Source: Magnolia sinica
Taxonomy: Eukaryota > Streptophyta > Magnoliopsida > Magnoliales > Magnoliaceae
Direction: 5' to 3'
Length of the DNA stretch: 64,000 nt
Assembly: GCF_029962835.1 (NCBI RefSeq)
Contig: NC_080583.1
Location: forward strand, 48,835,658-48,899,657
Below, piece by piece: positions 1 to 12,574 of this stretch. A program made the translations under genes and the position numbers. The notes beneath the pieces were generated by a model. That model searched no databases and had not been told where the DNA came from. It saw only the letters and a list, made by a program, of their open reading frames with translations. How positions within the stretch are numbered: the first letter of the stretch is position 1; each line of letters starts with the position of its first letter.

Positions 1-960
1 CTCCGTCCATTAATTTTAAATTATTATTTTAAGTACTGATAAAAAAAAGAGTTAGATCGAATCTGCAAGGAGACCACACAACATATAAACAATAGAAATT
101 TAATTTATATTATTTCTTATGGTGTGGTCCACTTAGACATTTAATCTACATAATTTTTGGGCTCATGCATTAAAATTATATATCAGAATTTTTGGACGGC
201 TTAGATCAAATACATATATTCCAATGGACCTCATTTGCTACAGATTAAATCCGTAGCTAAAAGCTTACAACCTCCATAGCCATTGCTCGATTTTTTGGTA
301 CACAAAATGCTTTGTTTAGATCAACTTGTGTATGTACTAGCTTTAACTAATCCTTAGACATAATAAAATATGGGAAGTTCAAGTTCTTAGTGTAACGTAT
401 TTTGCCTGTCATCGTCAAGATCAATTCAATGACTCATATGTGGGTTTAATTAGGTGGTGTAATGGGATATAATTGAGATTCATATGATCCAACAAGGAAT
501 CTATTAATTTTTTATGAACTTTTTTATGACTTAAATCATGTTAATTAAACTGTCTATCAAGTTATTTCTAGCTAGATCCATTAATTAAATGGTTTTAAAT
601 GTTTTCAATCATTGATCTTTTGTTTAACCATTCAAAAGGTTTTAATTGCACTTGATGGATATTCCATGAGATCCTGTGATATACCTATTATTTTATATAG
701 GAATTAGATCAAGGGTCAATGACTATAGTTAGTAGAGGGATTATGTCAATTTAATTAAGCACATGGAGTGTGTGGGTACGATCATCTCTCCCCACCCAAC
801 ATAGGCATTATCTTCGTTGATAAATCCAAGCCGAAAATAGACTCTCAAATAGTGGACCCAATCTGGGTGGTGTATATCTGTGCAAGATATTGATAAAGAA
901 ATCAAAATGACTCAATTGGCATCTAACAAGCAGATGGAAGAATTTAGATTGTTAAGATTT
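1..960. other. AT-rich non-coding stretch
   Basis: No gene, LTR end or clear repeat recognised. The sequence is AT-rich with many short stops in all frames. It may belong to the LINE whose RNase H remnant follows, but I could not see reverse transcriptase motifs in it. Confidence 0.4.
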
Positions 961-1392
961 TTAGATCATTTTGGTTATAGGTTGGCCATGAAGGGGCCCA
1001 TTGTTTGGATCAGCTGGATTCACTTGTACATTGGGTGAGTCATCGCCATCTTGGTTAGGAAACATAGTCACTAGATTAAGGGGAATTGGGTTATCAAATG
1101 TAAATATAGAGAGTGACTCTATGACTGTTGTAGATGGTTTGGAGAGATTTTTCTCATCTGTGGTCGTTGTGGTACAAAAGTGTGACGGCAAAAAAGCTAA
1201 TATTTTCTTACTGTCGACTCACATCTTCTGAGAGTTCAACTTGGAGGCAGATGGGTTGGCCCACTTGGGAAGTGGCTATGCAGGAGGGAACATTTGTCAG
1301 AGTCAGAGCTTCAGAGGGGTGTAGAAGGCATTAATCATAGTATATTAAGTAACGTATAGATAGATAAAAGTATGGCCTCCATGGTGGGTTAG
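961..1392 (+). pseudogene. LINE RNase H domain remnant
   Basis: Around 1090-1140 the plus strand reads NVNIESDSMTVVDGL. After a frame change, 1225-1290 reads EFNLEADGLAHLGSG. These match the D-containing strand and the C-terminal (E)xNxxADxLA signature of the plant RNase H-like domain (RVT_3 type) found at the 3' end of plant non-LTR retrotransposons. A frame shift and a stop between the two blocks show decay. It ends at the GTCTA target site of the inserted LTR element; sequence with an A-rich LINE-like tail resumes after the matching GTCTA at 20299. A host gene with an RNase H-like domain is the main alternative. Confidence 0.5.
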
Positions 1393-1397
1393 GTCTA

Positions 1398-2277
1398 GGT
1401 AACACCTATGTTGTTTATCCCTTCATCTGTGGTGTTCAGTCATATCATGATTTTCGGGTGGAGCTAAAGTTCGCTTATCGATTTTCTAGCCATCTTGTGG
1501 AGTTCACGTACAACATGACTTTCAGATGAAGAAGAGGTTTGAAGGTTGATTTTCTATTCACCTCATGGATTTCACTTGTATCATGATTTCTGAGTGGAGC
1601 TGAAGTTCGCTTATCAATTTTCTAGCCATCTTGCAGAGTTCACGTATAATGTGACTTTCTAGTGCAATAGAAAGTTGTATGGTGGATTAGTTGGGTATCT
1701 GGACATGTTTCCTTGCATTGCGACTGTTATTATATCTTGCTTATGATGAGATTGTGTTGATTGACTTAATTTTTATAGGTATGCTCATGATTATAAATTG
1801 TCCTATTTAATATATCTAAATTCATGACTGGCGTTCTATATTAATTATGAATGATGAGTGCGCAATCTTAGAGGGTTTTCCTCACTGCGATAGCCATTGA
1901 TGCTATCAAACCTTAACAGTTGATGCAAGTGTAGAGCGAGCCGATGCTATTCACTGGGTGCTAGAGTAGATCGGGTAGCTAGGGAGCTAAACGGGGTCCA
2001 TGCGGCCCATATAGAGCTCCATCATTAAATGATACATTTTTGTTCATGTTTAATGAACTTTGTATTTGGAATTGTGTAAGTCCTGTATGGGCGCCACATT
2101 TGAAAATTTGGTGATGATCAGAATGTTTTTATTTAATGCATGGTTTATTCTAGCTTCGTTGCTGTTAACTCTGATTAATGACAAACGGTTCAAATTAATA
2201 CTGGATTTCATAGGCTAACACTCGGGTTTTTGGGAAACGGGTTATATACTCAGGTCTTGAAAACCTAGGGTATTACA
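1398..2277 (+). repeat. 5' LTR (internally deleted)
   Basis: From about 1408 to 2277 it aligns with 6430-7003 plus 19994-20298. It ends in TATTACA, two bases before the primer-binding site. The first 10 or so bases match the tip of the 3' LTR (3329), after which about 3 kb of the LTR is missing, including its TATA box at 4487. The junction falls in a shared TAT, suggesting a microhomology deletion. Two copies of the 135-bp internal repeat are kept (near 1446 and 1582). Confidence 0.8.
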
Positions 2278-2279
2278 GT

Positions 2280-2291
2280 TGGTATCAGAGC
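2280..2291 (+). other. Primer-binding site, initiator tRNA-Met
   Basis: TGGTATCAGAGC lies two bases after the 5' LTR end. It is the exact 12-base complement of the 3' end of plant initiator tRNA-Met, the usual minus-strand primer for these elements, and fixes the element on the plus strand. Confidence 0.9.
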
Positions 2292-3328
2292 GAGTCTAGA
2301 TAAACCCAGACCTTCGAGAAAAACAAGACTTATAGAACTTCAAATACTCAAAAGTTTCGTTGATGAAATTGGGGACTCGAAGCTAGGATTAATTCCCTTA
2401 GCATTAGGGTGTTTCATGAATTTAGAAATATAAATTTTAGGATCCCTTCTAATTTTTAGGCTTAGCCATTTGGACTTAGAAACAAGAACTTAGGTTCCTT
2501 TGTAAGTTATAGTTGTTTGAACTTAGGAACTAAACTTAGGTATTTTAGGAAAACAAATGCCCATCACATTGTACATTAGATCGAACATAAGTATTCTTTA
2601 AACTTAAGAAGTCATACTATGAATTATAATTTAAACTTGCAAAATGCTTAGATGATCAGAGTGCGCAACGGAAACGTAGTAGGCCACATAAACTTATCCC
2701 TTGATTATATGACATGCCCCACAAATCTAGGATGACCGGGTTTATGGACTGACGGAATCATATTTAAGCGAAGTGTACGCTGTTTGATTCAAATTCTAAA
2801 TCCTAGAAAATTCTAACGACCTCAATGCCCTGATCAAGTAGAAGGTTAAGATTTACCAGGATTATGAAGGGATATCAAGGAACTCACTGCCCTGATCAGG
2901 CAGAAGATCTTTGTATCAAGTTCAGACCAACCATAACCATCTGTCTGTGTTAACCCAAACACTAAAAACATAAACTACTCTTCCTTTAAGATGACATGGA
3001 ATTCTCATCGTGAATTTCAAACTCATATATATCAATAGGATAATCATAGTAATACTCCCCTTCACGTTATGTGAGCAGACCTTTGATCCTAATCAACACG
3101 AAGGAAATTGGTGTGAGCATAATCGAATCTCGTGGGCGAGATTCTTCTTTAAGGAGGTAGATTGTAACAACCCCAGTCCTTTAGTCAAACATGAACGCTT
3201 ATTCATATAAACAGGCTTCAGGGGAAAGTAGTGAATGGTTAGAGATGAGGAAAATAGATTTTTCTTTGCCCCATTTAAGGTAGAAGTATTGAATTTCGGG
3301 GATGAAATTCTCTTTAAGGGGGGTAAAT
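2292..3328 (+). other. Non-coding interior with two polypurine tracts
   Basis: No long frame or gag/pol motif. A first LTR-type junction sits at 3148-3163, where a purine tract ending AAGGAGGTAGAT is followed by TGTAACAACCCC. The true one is at 3314-3328, with TTAAGGGGGGTAAAT before TGTAACACCC. The first looks like the 3' junction of a related element, fused in by recombination or template switching. Confidence 0.6.
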
Positions 3329-3400
3329 TGTAACACCCTATACTTTTCAGTACTCGGGTGTTACCAGGAAGACTAAATAATTCATTTTAAATGGGATATA

Positions 3401-3401
<1 letters not shown>

Positions 3402-3431
<30 letters not shown>
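3402..3431. repeat. (TG)n microsatellite
   Basis: About 15 TG units in the AT-rich U3-like part of the 3' LTR. Confidence 0.95.
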
Positions 3432-3433
<2 letters not shown>

Positions 3434-4486
3434 TATAATACAAAATAATTTTATAATTATTTGTAATAATATATATGTTACTTAAATCATTTGTAATAAT
3501 ACATACGTTACTTAAATTATTCAAATTAAGTATACTATTTATTTCACAGTATTTAAACTATATATAAAATAAATTGTATGTTAACACATTGTCATAAAAT
3601 TTACGTATTTGACTAATATTTACATTTTAAATTTAAACTACGTATTATTGTATTATACCATATATATATATAATATACATCACTTAGAATAATTAATGTT
3701 TATATATATGTAAAAGAAAAATACATACACACACATATAATACTTCAAATTAAATACGTTATTTCTTGATAAATAATTATTAATATAAATTATAAAGGTA
3801 AGACAAGTTGTATATATGTTGATAAAATATATTATAGTATATGCTAATGTAATTGTTATTAATTAATACATATTATTCCATACTAATATTGAAACTGATG
3901 AACGGACTAGATTTCACTTAAGACCACCATGGGCCACGCAAACCACCAATCGAACACAAAATTGGCGTGTATGGCCCATCTAAGTCAGGGATCTACCCCA
4001 TTCTTTGGGTCGGGCCCTATTTTGAGCTGAAAAAACAGACGAACGTGGCAGATCGAATCATAAACCGTGTGGGCCCCACTTTTGTGTGGAGTGTGTACAC
4101 CGTGTGCATGTACCCACGGAGCACCAGGCCACTAGTATGGTTAGATGAGCGTTGACCCGTGCTCGCTTGTAAGAGGAAAGGATTTCCCTCCCGTTTTTTG
4201 AAATTCCGTCAGGCGGTCGAACAGGGACTGTTCTCAGTGAATCGTGGCCCACCTATGTTGCCTTATGGATCGATCCAATCCGTCCATCTTATAGAGGGCC
4301 TGAAAATGAACAACATAATGGCCGATCCACCGTTGGATTGCATGCACACACACACAAATTCAGCCAAAAATCAGGTCTACAAACACACTGTTTTCGAAAA
4401 TGGAAACCGTCTCCACTCCACCTTGGCAATCTGCGTGAGGCCGAATCCGCCTATCCTGACCGACCATCTCAAAACAATCCTAGCCC

Positions 4487-4493
4487 TATAAAT
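4487..4493 (+). promoter_or_regulatory. TATA box of the LTR promoter
   Basis: TATAAAT in the context CCCTATAAATTAGGC, with a purine-rich leader downstream. It is the best core-promoter match in the 3' LTR on the element's strand. The equivalent stretch is absent from the 5' LTR. Confidence 0.5.
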
Positions 4494-6164
4494 TAGGCCT
4501 TTTTGTTTAAAAGGAAGAGAATGAGGGAGAACCAGTCGTTTCCCCTCTCCATTCGAACCCATTGACCCATCCTTCCCCAAGCTTCAATGGAGCCTATCTA
4601 CCCTCACAAACCTCTTGTAACAGTCGGATTGGAGGGGTATGAAGGGATGGTGAATCTGCCATTGAAGCTCGGGTTTCTTCCCCATTCGAACCACACCGTC
4701 TGTCCAAGCTTAACGCCACTGCTGGACGTTTCTAACAACAGTGGAAGAGGAGGAGAAATCATAGAAGAAGAGAGGAAGAAAAGAAGGTGAGGAGAAGGAG
4801 AGAACGAGAGAGACAATGGTGCGACATTGAGTCCGCCACAACCCATCACAAGTCGGGTTGCTGGACTGTTTGAGTCCATGCCCGGTGGGATCGTGAGGGA
4901 AAGAGAAAGTGAGGAAAGAAGGAAAAGAAGAAGAAAATAGAGAAAGAAAAGGAAGGAGAAAGGAAGAAAGAATGGGGAGAAGGAGGGAGTTACGCTAGAG
5001 TCAGGTCGGCCGGTGGTGCGGCACCTTGCTGTTGCCCAAGCTGCGAACCTCGGTCGTTGGGTTGCTGCAGGCCACGTTCTGGTGTAGCTGGGGTGAAGGG
5101 AATGTGAAGAAGAAATAAACAAAAAGAAGAAAGGGAGAGGCAGAGAACGAGCTACACTCTCGTTGGAAGGTTGTCGCACCATGTTGCTGCACCGGATCAA
5201 ACCGAGCCGAGTCAGGCCGAGCTTGGCGTCCACTGATGGACGTTTCCAACAGGAAGAAAGGAAAGGAAGAAAGAAGGAGAAGCTAGAGGAAAGGAGAGGA
5301 GAAAAGAGGGAGAGAAGGTAGCTTGGAGCTGCTGTCCGGTCAAAAACCGAGTCGACTCGGTTTTGGACTGAGTTGACTAAGTCGAGTGGCTTAGGCCAGC
5401 TGGGATTCCAGTAGGAAAAAAATATAAATAAATATATATAAGAAAAGAAAGAAAAAGAGAAGAAAGAGAGAGAGAAAGGAAGGAAGAGGAACGAGAGAGA
5501 TTTGGGATCTTCGTTGCACCCGCCAAGTCAACTCGGTGGAGTTAGGCTAAGTTTGGGTTGGCCCACTCGAGCCTTATAGCTACCAAGTGACATAAATCCA
5601 AGGTAAATCAAAGCCCATTTTATTTGTTTGCTACTGAGTTGACTCAGCGAGTCTTGACTAAGTTCATAAACCATAGAAACCAAGCATTTACCATTTTCAT
5701 TGATATTTTGATTGGTTGTGGTCACATGTTTATCAACTAGATTTGACTCAATCGGACTTCAGACGTGCTATCTTGCGGGCCACACAACTAGGTTGTTTGA
5801 CCAAGGTGAAGACTCTCGCTTTGAGCTTCCCACTTAAATTCATAAATCTAGACATGGACGGTACATTGATTTCTCTTATTGAGTTACTTACCATATTATA
5901 TGAATATGTTAATCTATTGTGAAATTGATTCATATAATGGACATGTCTCTTTAAATTTATCAGGTATAAATGATTTGATGCTCACATGCTATTTCCATTT
6001 ATATAACCTGCTAGTTGAATAGACGTTGCTACTTGTGATCATTTAATGGATAGAATGAGACTTGTTGTGAACTCCATCTTGCAGTTCATATTTGCCCTAT
6101 GTGGCTTGGATCGTCTATTAGCCATTTGCGGCCCTGATTGAACATCGGTGCCCTTTGTGGCTAG

Positions 6165-6720
6165 TTGATTCTCTCTTCATCTTGCGGTGTTCAATCGTAT
6201 GGTGATTTTCGGGTGGAGCGGGTGTTTGCTTAGCGATTTCGTAGCCATCTTGAGGTGTTCACGTATGATATGATTTCTGGATGGAGTAGAGTTTTGTATG
6301 TTGGTTTTCTAACCATCTTGCGGTGTTCAGTCGTACCATGATTTCCTGGTGGAGGGGGTGTTCGCTTAGCAATTTTCTAGCCATCTTGCGGTGTTCATGT
6401 ATGATATGATTTTCAGGTGGTCTAGAGTTTATATGTTGTTTGTCTCTTCATCTGTGGTATTCAGTCGTACCATGATTTCTAGGTGGAGCTGAAGTTCACT
6501 TATTGACTTTCTAGCCATCTTGTAGAGTTCACGTACGACATGACTTCCGAATGAAGAAGAGGTTTGAAGGTTGATTTTCTATTCACCTCATGGATTTCAC
6601 TTGTACCATGATTTTCGGGTGGAGCTGAAGTTCACTTATCGATTTTCTAGCCATTTTGCGAAGTTCACATACAATGTGACTTTCTGGTGCAATAAAAAGT
6701 CGTATGGTGGACTAGTTGGG
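6165..6720 (+). repeat. Four tandem ~135-bp repeats inside the LTR
   Basis: Units are marked by GATTTTCGGGTGGAG-like cores near 6203, 6338, 6471 and 6608, spaced 133-137 bp. Each also carries a GCCATCTTG(C/T)GG block. The partner LTR keeps only two units (near 1446 and 1582). Confidence 0.8.
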
Positions 6721-7003
6721 TATCTGGACATGTTTCCTTACATTGCGACTGCTATTATTTCTTGCTTATGATGAGATTGTGTTGATTGACTTAATTTTTG
6801 TAGGTATGCTCATGATTATAAATTATCCTGTTTAATATATCTAAATTCATGACTGGCATTCTATATTGATTATGAATGATAAGTGCACAATCTTAGAGGG
6901 TGCTCCTCATTGCGATAGCCATTGACGCTATCAAACCATAACAGTTGATGCAGGTGTAGAGCGAGCCGATGCTGTTCACTGGGTGCTAGAGCAGATCGGG
7001 TAG

Positions 7004-9633
7004 TGTAACGCCTTGAAAATCGAGGGTCGAGCATAGGCCCAACTCCCGAGTTCCAACACATTACTTATGCAACATAGATAACGATGATTAAATGTTGTCT
7101 GTATTAGTGCATTAAACATGAATGGGATTATACCAAAACAACATATCATACTCTAGTGACAAGTGAGTTTTCCAAGCGGAAGACTGTAATACATGTATAA
7201 GATATATTAACTGTAGTAGGTCTTCGAAGTGTGATCATGTTACCAGGTTAAGTATATACATGTATACTCCCAAAATGTACAAAATGAATATACATGTGTG
7301 CTCCAAAATACAGAATAACAGTGTAAGGGCATCTAGTCGGTGTCCTTGTAGCCCCCGCGATCAGGACACGACTCACATGAACCCGACCGATAACTGCATG
7401 TAGGAGAATGCCTCCTCGTCATCCTCGAAGTCTGGCTTTACCTAATAGGCATCGCCACCACCTGTAGCTAAGCCAGAGTTTCGTTGGTGTGTACAACACC
7501 ATCCGAGAACATGGGAGTGAGTGATCAACTCAGTAGAGCTATAAAGCAAAGGTTAATATGTTATCAATTCTGTCAAGCAATAATGATAAAGCAATACAAC
7601 AAGCATTCCTAAGTACTCTCGTTAATGCAAGGATATTATGTATTAATGATGTATGCCCTCGCCTACACTCCCTCTGCGAACTTCATCTCACGGTCGCGGC
7701 ATGCATCCCTTCCACAGTGTTCAACTCCAATGCCAAAGGCACATGCAATGCAGTGCATGAATATGATTACCGAGTTCTTATTAGACCTTTTCATATAGCA
7801 GGATTGGGAAGCTAAGGTACCTCCCTTATATTATTTCTCGAACAATGATCCATTCTCGGGTTGTCAGTCCTAGTAAATCTCATACGATGTTGCGGTTCTA
7901 TGTCACTATAAAGGGCTCGTCACCTGATCGATGTAGGCCTAGTTTATACTCTAATTGCTACGGAAAGGCTCGTCGCCTCAACACAGTCTCAAAGTATGCT
8001 CGAGGTCACTACAAAGGGCTCATCACCTGATCAGTGTAGGTCGACAGCTCAAATACAGTATCTCATACCACCGTATTTAGCTCACGAGGTTGTGTTGCTC
8101 ACTGGTCACTACGGGGAGGCTCATCACCCTAGCGTAGGCCAACAGCTCTACCACTATGCCCCATACCACCATGTCCGGCCATGAGTCTTAGCAGATCGAG
8201 GTACCAAGGTTAATGGGATTTTCACTGGTGAGTTTGGTACCTTAGGTTCAAGCAGTAGGGTTAGTACATGGTGAACATATATTCAGTCAATCGGGTCACA
8301 TGACGAGCTCGACTAGTATGAGCGTACGTCGAGTCGATCAACATGGAGTGCGTAAGCACTCTATGTGGCCTAACCACTGTCGACAACTCAACGACTCAGA
8401 TTCATCGAACACATCCGGTGTGGCGAAACAACCTTAGCCACCGATCAAGGACCTGTTACCGATTGCCTGGACTATACCATAGTCTCAAATACACTCCAAA
8501 TATAATAGAAATATGTATGTGCTAGTCCAAAACAGCATGTAGCAACCAACTTAAATATAAGTCTCATTTGAGCATTTCAATGAACACATAGTGTGCATAT
8601 TAGTGTACATAGGCATTTCAACCATAAAGCACATAGTAGTGTATAGGATACATAAAGGAAAACTATAACCATGGTTAAGGGAATTGAGAATCATATCTCA
8701 ACACCTTCATTACATGTATTTTAACAACTAGTTCCTCATTGAGGCATTTTATCAAACACTTAGACTACACATATTATATACATGTAATAACTTAGTTAAA
8801 ACACATGTTATAGTAAATCCTTTCATAAGGAGATGCCACGAGTACAACGATCATATATTTACAATCAATAATCATGGTAAGCATGAATCATAATTCCATA
8901 TTCATTCAAGCATATTAACAAACACATGGATTTTGCTATTTTCAACATAGTTCATATATATGTGTAAAGTGCAAGAAACATCGCATTTAGCATGTGGTAT
9001 CATTCAAGTCAGTCATAAATCATTAACTGATAAGTCAACCGTGGCAAACCAGTTTCAGTTCAACGGTCACCGATACTCGATCAGGGCCATAAGTGCACTA
9101 ACATGTGTTGGAAATTCTCTGATCTAAGGGTGTAATTGGTTCAGATTCCGATGGTCAGAATCCTTATATTTGGCCTGCAAGTGAACGACTCAATTCACTT
9201 AAGTTTCAGTTCGTTTTCTAAAGATATTCGCGTTTCTCACATACTTCGCTCCGGGCTCAAGTTGTACGTTTCTGGGTACTGTTAGGACTTAATTTTCTAG
9301 ATGGTTGTCAAGTTCAGTAATGCGGTCATAACCGTCTAGTTTCGCGGTAGTCGGACTTTCGACGTGTGGTCCAGGTCCAATATGGAGTTTCAAAGTGCTC
9401 CCAAGAGCAACTGGGTTTTGAGATGGACCCTAAGTTTTAAGGTAATGTAGCGTTAACAATTCTATATGTTTTGGGTCATGTAGATTATATTTAAAGTGAT
9501 TAGTACTAATTTTACAGGTACTCTAGTATAGCACTAGCTAATTCTCGTTTAATTTCTTAAAGGATTTGGTCCTGAGTGATTTCTGCCTGAGGTGATATTC
9601 GTGTCTTTGTACCGATTTTTTTGAGACTTTACA
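7004..9633 (-). repeat. 3' LTR of the chromovirus (promoter block deleted)
   Basis: 2630 bp, aligning end to end with 16790-19993 except for a gap at about 9032, where some 570 bp present at 18821-19389 are missing. The missing block holds the TATA box. It is preceded, in element orientation, by the polypurine tract at 9639-9650. Confidence 0.9.
7905..8165. repeat. Degenerate ~100-bp tandem repeats in the LTR
   Basis: Three units with the core GGCTCGTCACC / GGCTCATCACC, preceded by CACTA(T/C)AAAG or CACTACGGGGA, near 7908, 8010 and 8107. The other LTR has the same array at about 17690-17925, so the array predates insertion. Confidence 0.65.
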
Positions 9634-12574
9634 ATCTACCCCCCTTAAAGAAAAATTTCATCCTCGAAATTAGTACCTTCTCGTACTCCTCGAGAATCTG
9701 AGAGTAGTTCTTTCAGACCTCGGCTTTAGTTTCCCAAGTGGCCTCTTCCTCAGTGTGATGCGTCCATAATACCTTCACCAGCGGAATAACCTTACTGCGC
9801 AACACCTACTCCTTCCTGTCTAAGATATGTGTCAGTCGCAGTACATATGTAGCATCCTCACTCAACTTCACCTGCTCTCACTTGATAATGTGGGAAGGAT
9901 CGAAAATATATTTCTTCAGCATGGACACATGAAATACGTTGTGCACGCCTACGAGTGGTGTGGGCAAAGCAAAGTGGTATGCTACCACCCCCACTCGATC
10001 CAGTATCTGGAATGAGCCAATGAATCGCAGCGTGAGCTTCTCATTCTTCCCAAACCGAAGAACTCCCTTCATGAGGGGAACTTTCAGAAACACATGATCC
10101 CCGACCTCCAACTCTAACTGTCATCGCCTCGTAATGGCGTAGCTCTTCTGTCTGTTCTGTGCTACTAGGAGTAGACGCCTGATAATGTCGATCTTCTCTG
10201 AGGTCGCCTGAACTAATTCTAGGCCAATCAGGCTCTTCTCGCCAACCTCTGCCTAGCAATGCGACGTTCGACAGGGATGCCCATACAAGGCCTCATAGGG
10301 AGCCATGCCAACACTCTCCTGAAAACTGTTATTATACGCGAACTTTGCATAAGGAAGACAATCATCCCAACTGTCCTTGAAATTCAGCACGCAAGCTCGC
10401 AACATGTCCTCTAACACCTAGTTTACCCGTTCCGTCTGCCCGTCAGTCTGTGGGTGGAACGCGGTACTGAATTTCAACTTCACACCCATGGCTTCCTAGA
10501 TATGAGTTTAGAAGATATATGTAAATCGTGTGTCTCTGTCCGACACGATCTCCAGAGGAATTCCATGCAGACGTACAATCTCCTTGATGTACAACTTGGC
10601 CAACTCGTCTGCTGAGTTCAAAACTCTGATAGGGAGGAAATGAGTCGATTTCGTCAACTAGTCCACAATTAATCATATGGAGTCATGCTCGTTCCTCGTC
10701 TTCGGTAGCCCTGAGATGAAATCCATAGAGATAAAGTCCTATTTCCATTCAGCTATGGGCATGGGTTGAAGTAGTCCAGGAGGTCGGCGATGTTCGGCGT
10801 TGACCTACTGGCATGTGAGACAACGTGATACATACTCTGCTATGTGGGCCTTCATGTTGTCCCACCAGTATGACCTCTTCATGTCGCGGTACATCTTCGT
10901 ACTGCCAGGATGCATTGCCATCCTCGAATCGTGAGCAGCCTCAAGGACTTTCTTTCTCAAGTCAGGAAGATTTGGGATGCATAGGTGGCCACGGTAACGT
11001 AAACCCCCATCCGTACCAACTCTCCAATCCGAGTCCTCACTGTCACTGACCTACTCTCTCATCTTCGCCAATAGCTCGTCGTCTTTTTGAGCTGCAATGA
11101 TCCTATCATCAATAAGTGGTTGCACACGAACGTGCGCGATGCTCTTGAACGGCTCCTCCATGGTGAGCTTCTGTTCGAAGTCTCGCACGAACTCTACCAT
11201 ACCCCATTCTGCCACCATCAGCGGAACTGCAAACTCTATGGTCTTCTCGCGGCTTAATGCGTTAGCCACAAGGTTAGCCTTGCCCGGATGGTAGGAAACC
11301 TCAAACTTGAAGTCCTTCAAGGTTTCCATCCGTCTTCGCTGCCTCATATTCAGGTCCCGCTAAGTAAATATATATCTGAGGCTCTTGTGGTCGCAAAAGA
11401 ACTCAAACTCCTCTCCGTAGAGGTAATGTCTCTAGAGCTTCAGTGCAAAGATGACGGCTGCTAACTCTAGGTCGTTTGTAGGGTAGTTCTCCTCGTGTTT
11501 CCTCAACTACCTCGAGGCGTAAGCAATCACCCTGTCCTTCTGCATAAGGACACAACCCAGACCAACGCGAGACACGTCGATGTATATAGTATACTTAAAC
11601 CCTTGCTCTGGAAATACTAGCACAGGGGTGGACGTTAGCTTATCCTTCAGCTCCTGAAAAGCTGCTTCCACCTTCTCATTCCAAGCGAACTTCTGATCCT
11701 TCCGAGTCAACTGAGATAGCGGTCTGGCAATCTTGGAGAAGTCTCTAATAAATCGATGGTAGTACCCTACTAGACCAAGAAAGCTCCTCACCTCAGTAAC
11801 CGAACCGGGCTGCTCCCAGTCCTAGATCGCGGCTACCTTAGCGAGGTCAACTGCTCTCCCTTCCTTGGATACCACATGTCCCAGGAACTTGACTTCTTCT
11901 TTCCAGAAGTCACACTTCTTGTACTATGCGAACAACTGGTTCTTCTTCAGAGTACCCAAGACTGCTCGCAGGTGTTCCTCGTGCTCTTCCCGACTCTTAG
12001 AGTATATCAGAATATCATCAATAAACACGATGATGAATCAGAACAGAAACGATCGAAACAACCTATTCATCAGATCTATGAACACGGCCGGTGCATTCGT
12101 AAGACCGAATGACATCACGAGAAACTCATAGTGCCCAAAACTGGTTCTGAAAGCCGTCTTCTACACGTCCTCATCCCTGACGCGCAACTGATGATACCCT
12201 GACTGCAGATCGATCTTCGAGAAGTATCGTGCCCCCTTCAACTGATCAAACAGGTCATCTATCCTGGGCAAAGGATACTTGTTCTTCACCGTCACCTGGT
12301 TCAACCTGCGATAATCAATACATAATCGCAGTGAGCCGTCTTTCTTCTTTACAACCAACACAGGTGCTCTCCAAGGAGACACACTGGGTCGTATGAAGCC
12401 CGCATCTAACAAATCATCAATCTGTTTTCTCAACTCCTACATCTCACACGGAGGCATGCAATACGTGGGTAGCAAAATGGGTGTTGCACCGGGCGCCAGG
12501 TCAATAGTAAAGTTGATCTCACGCCGAGGAGGTAGTCCAGGTATCGCCCTAAACACGTCCTCAAACTCCTAGAC
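9629..12574 (-). pseudogene. Chromovirus pol: RT, RNase H, integrase, chromodomain
   Basis: A single frame running right to left, broken by scattered stops, ending in a TAA that overlaps the LTR edge. Reverse transcriptase lies at about 11790-12430: [16 protein letters not shown], then the catalytic FIDD box near 12015. RNase H lies at about 11350-11610, with YIDVSRVGLGCVL and the DHKSL box. Integrase has an HHCC finger at 10805-10945 (HPGSTKMYRD to CLTCQ), DFISGLP near 10719, SDRDTRF near 10540 and QTDGQTERVN near 10435. The C-terminal 9672-9835 block with KVLWTHH and EEATWE looks like a chromodomain. Most stops are TAG or TGA where the family has CAG or TGG. Frame differs from gag by one base at about 12570. 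Confidence 0.9.
9639..9650 (-). other. Polypurine tract
   Basis: The minus strand reads TTTAAGGGGGG just before TAGAT and the 3' LTR. This is the second-strand primer tract and confirms minus-strand orientation. Confidence 0.85.

Larger units (their letters stand above)
3329..7003 (+). repeat. 3' LTR, left part
   Basis: Starts TGTAACACCC directly after a polypurine tract and continues until the chromovirus insertion at GGTAG (6999-7003); the remainder resumes at 19994. It holds a TG microsatellite, a TATA box, a GA-rich leader (about 4730-5500) and 135-bp tandem repeats. Long minus-strand frames in the GA-rich part are low-complexity artefacts. Confidence 0.8.

Noticed and set aside
4604..5249. 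Long minus-strand frames of 209 and 82 codons
   Set aside because: They lie in the GA-rich leader of the older LTR, are serine/phenylalanine/leucine-rich and low complexity, and oppose the element's strand.
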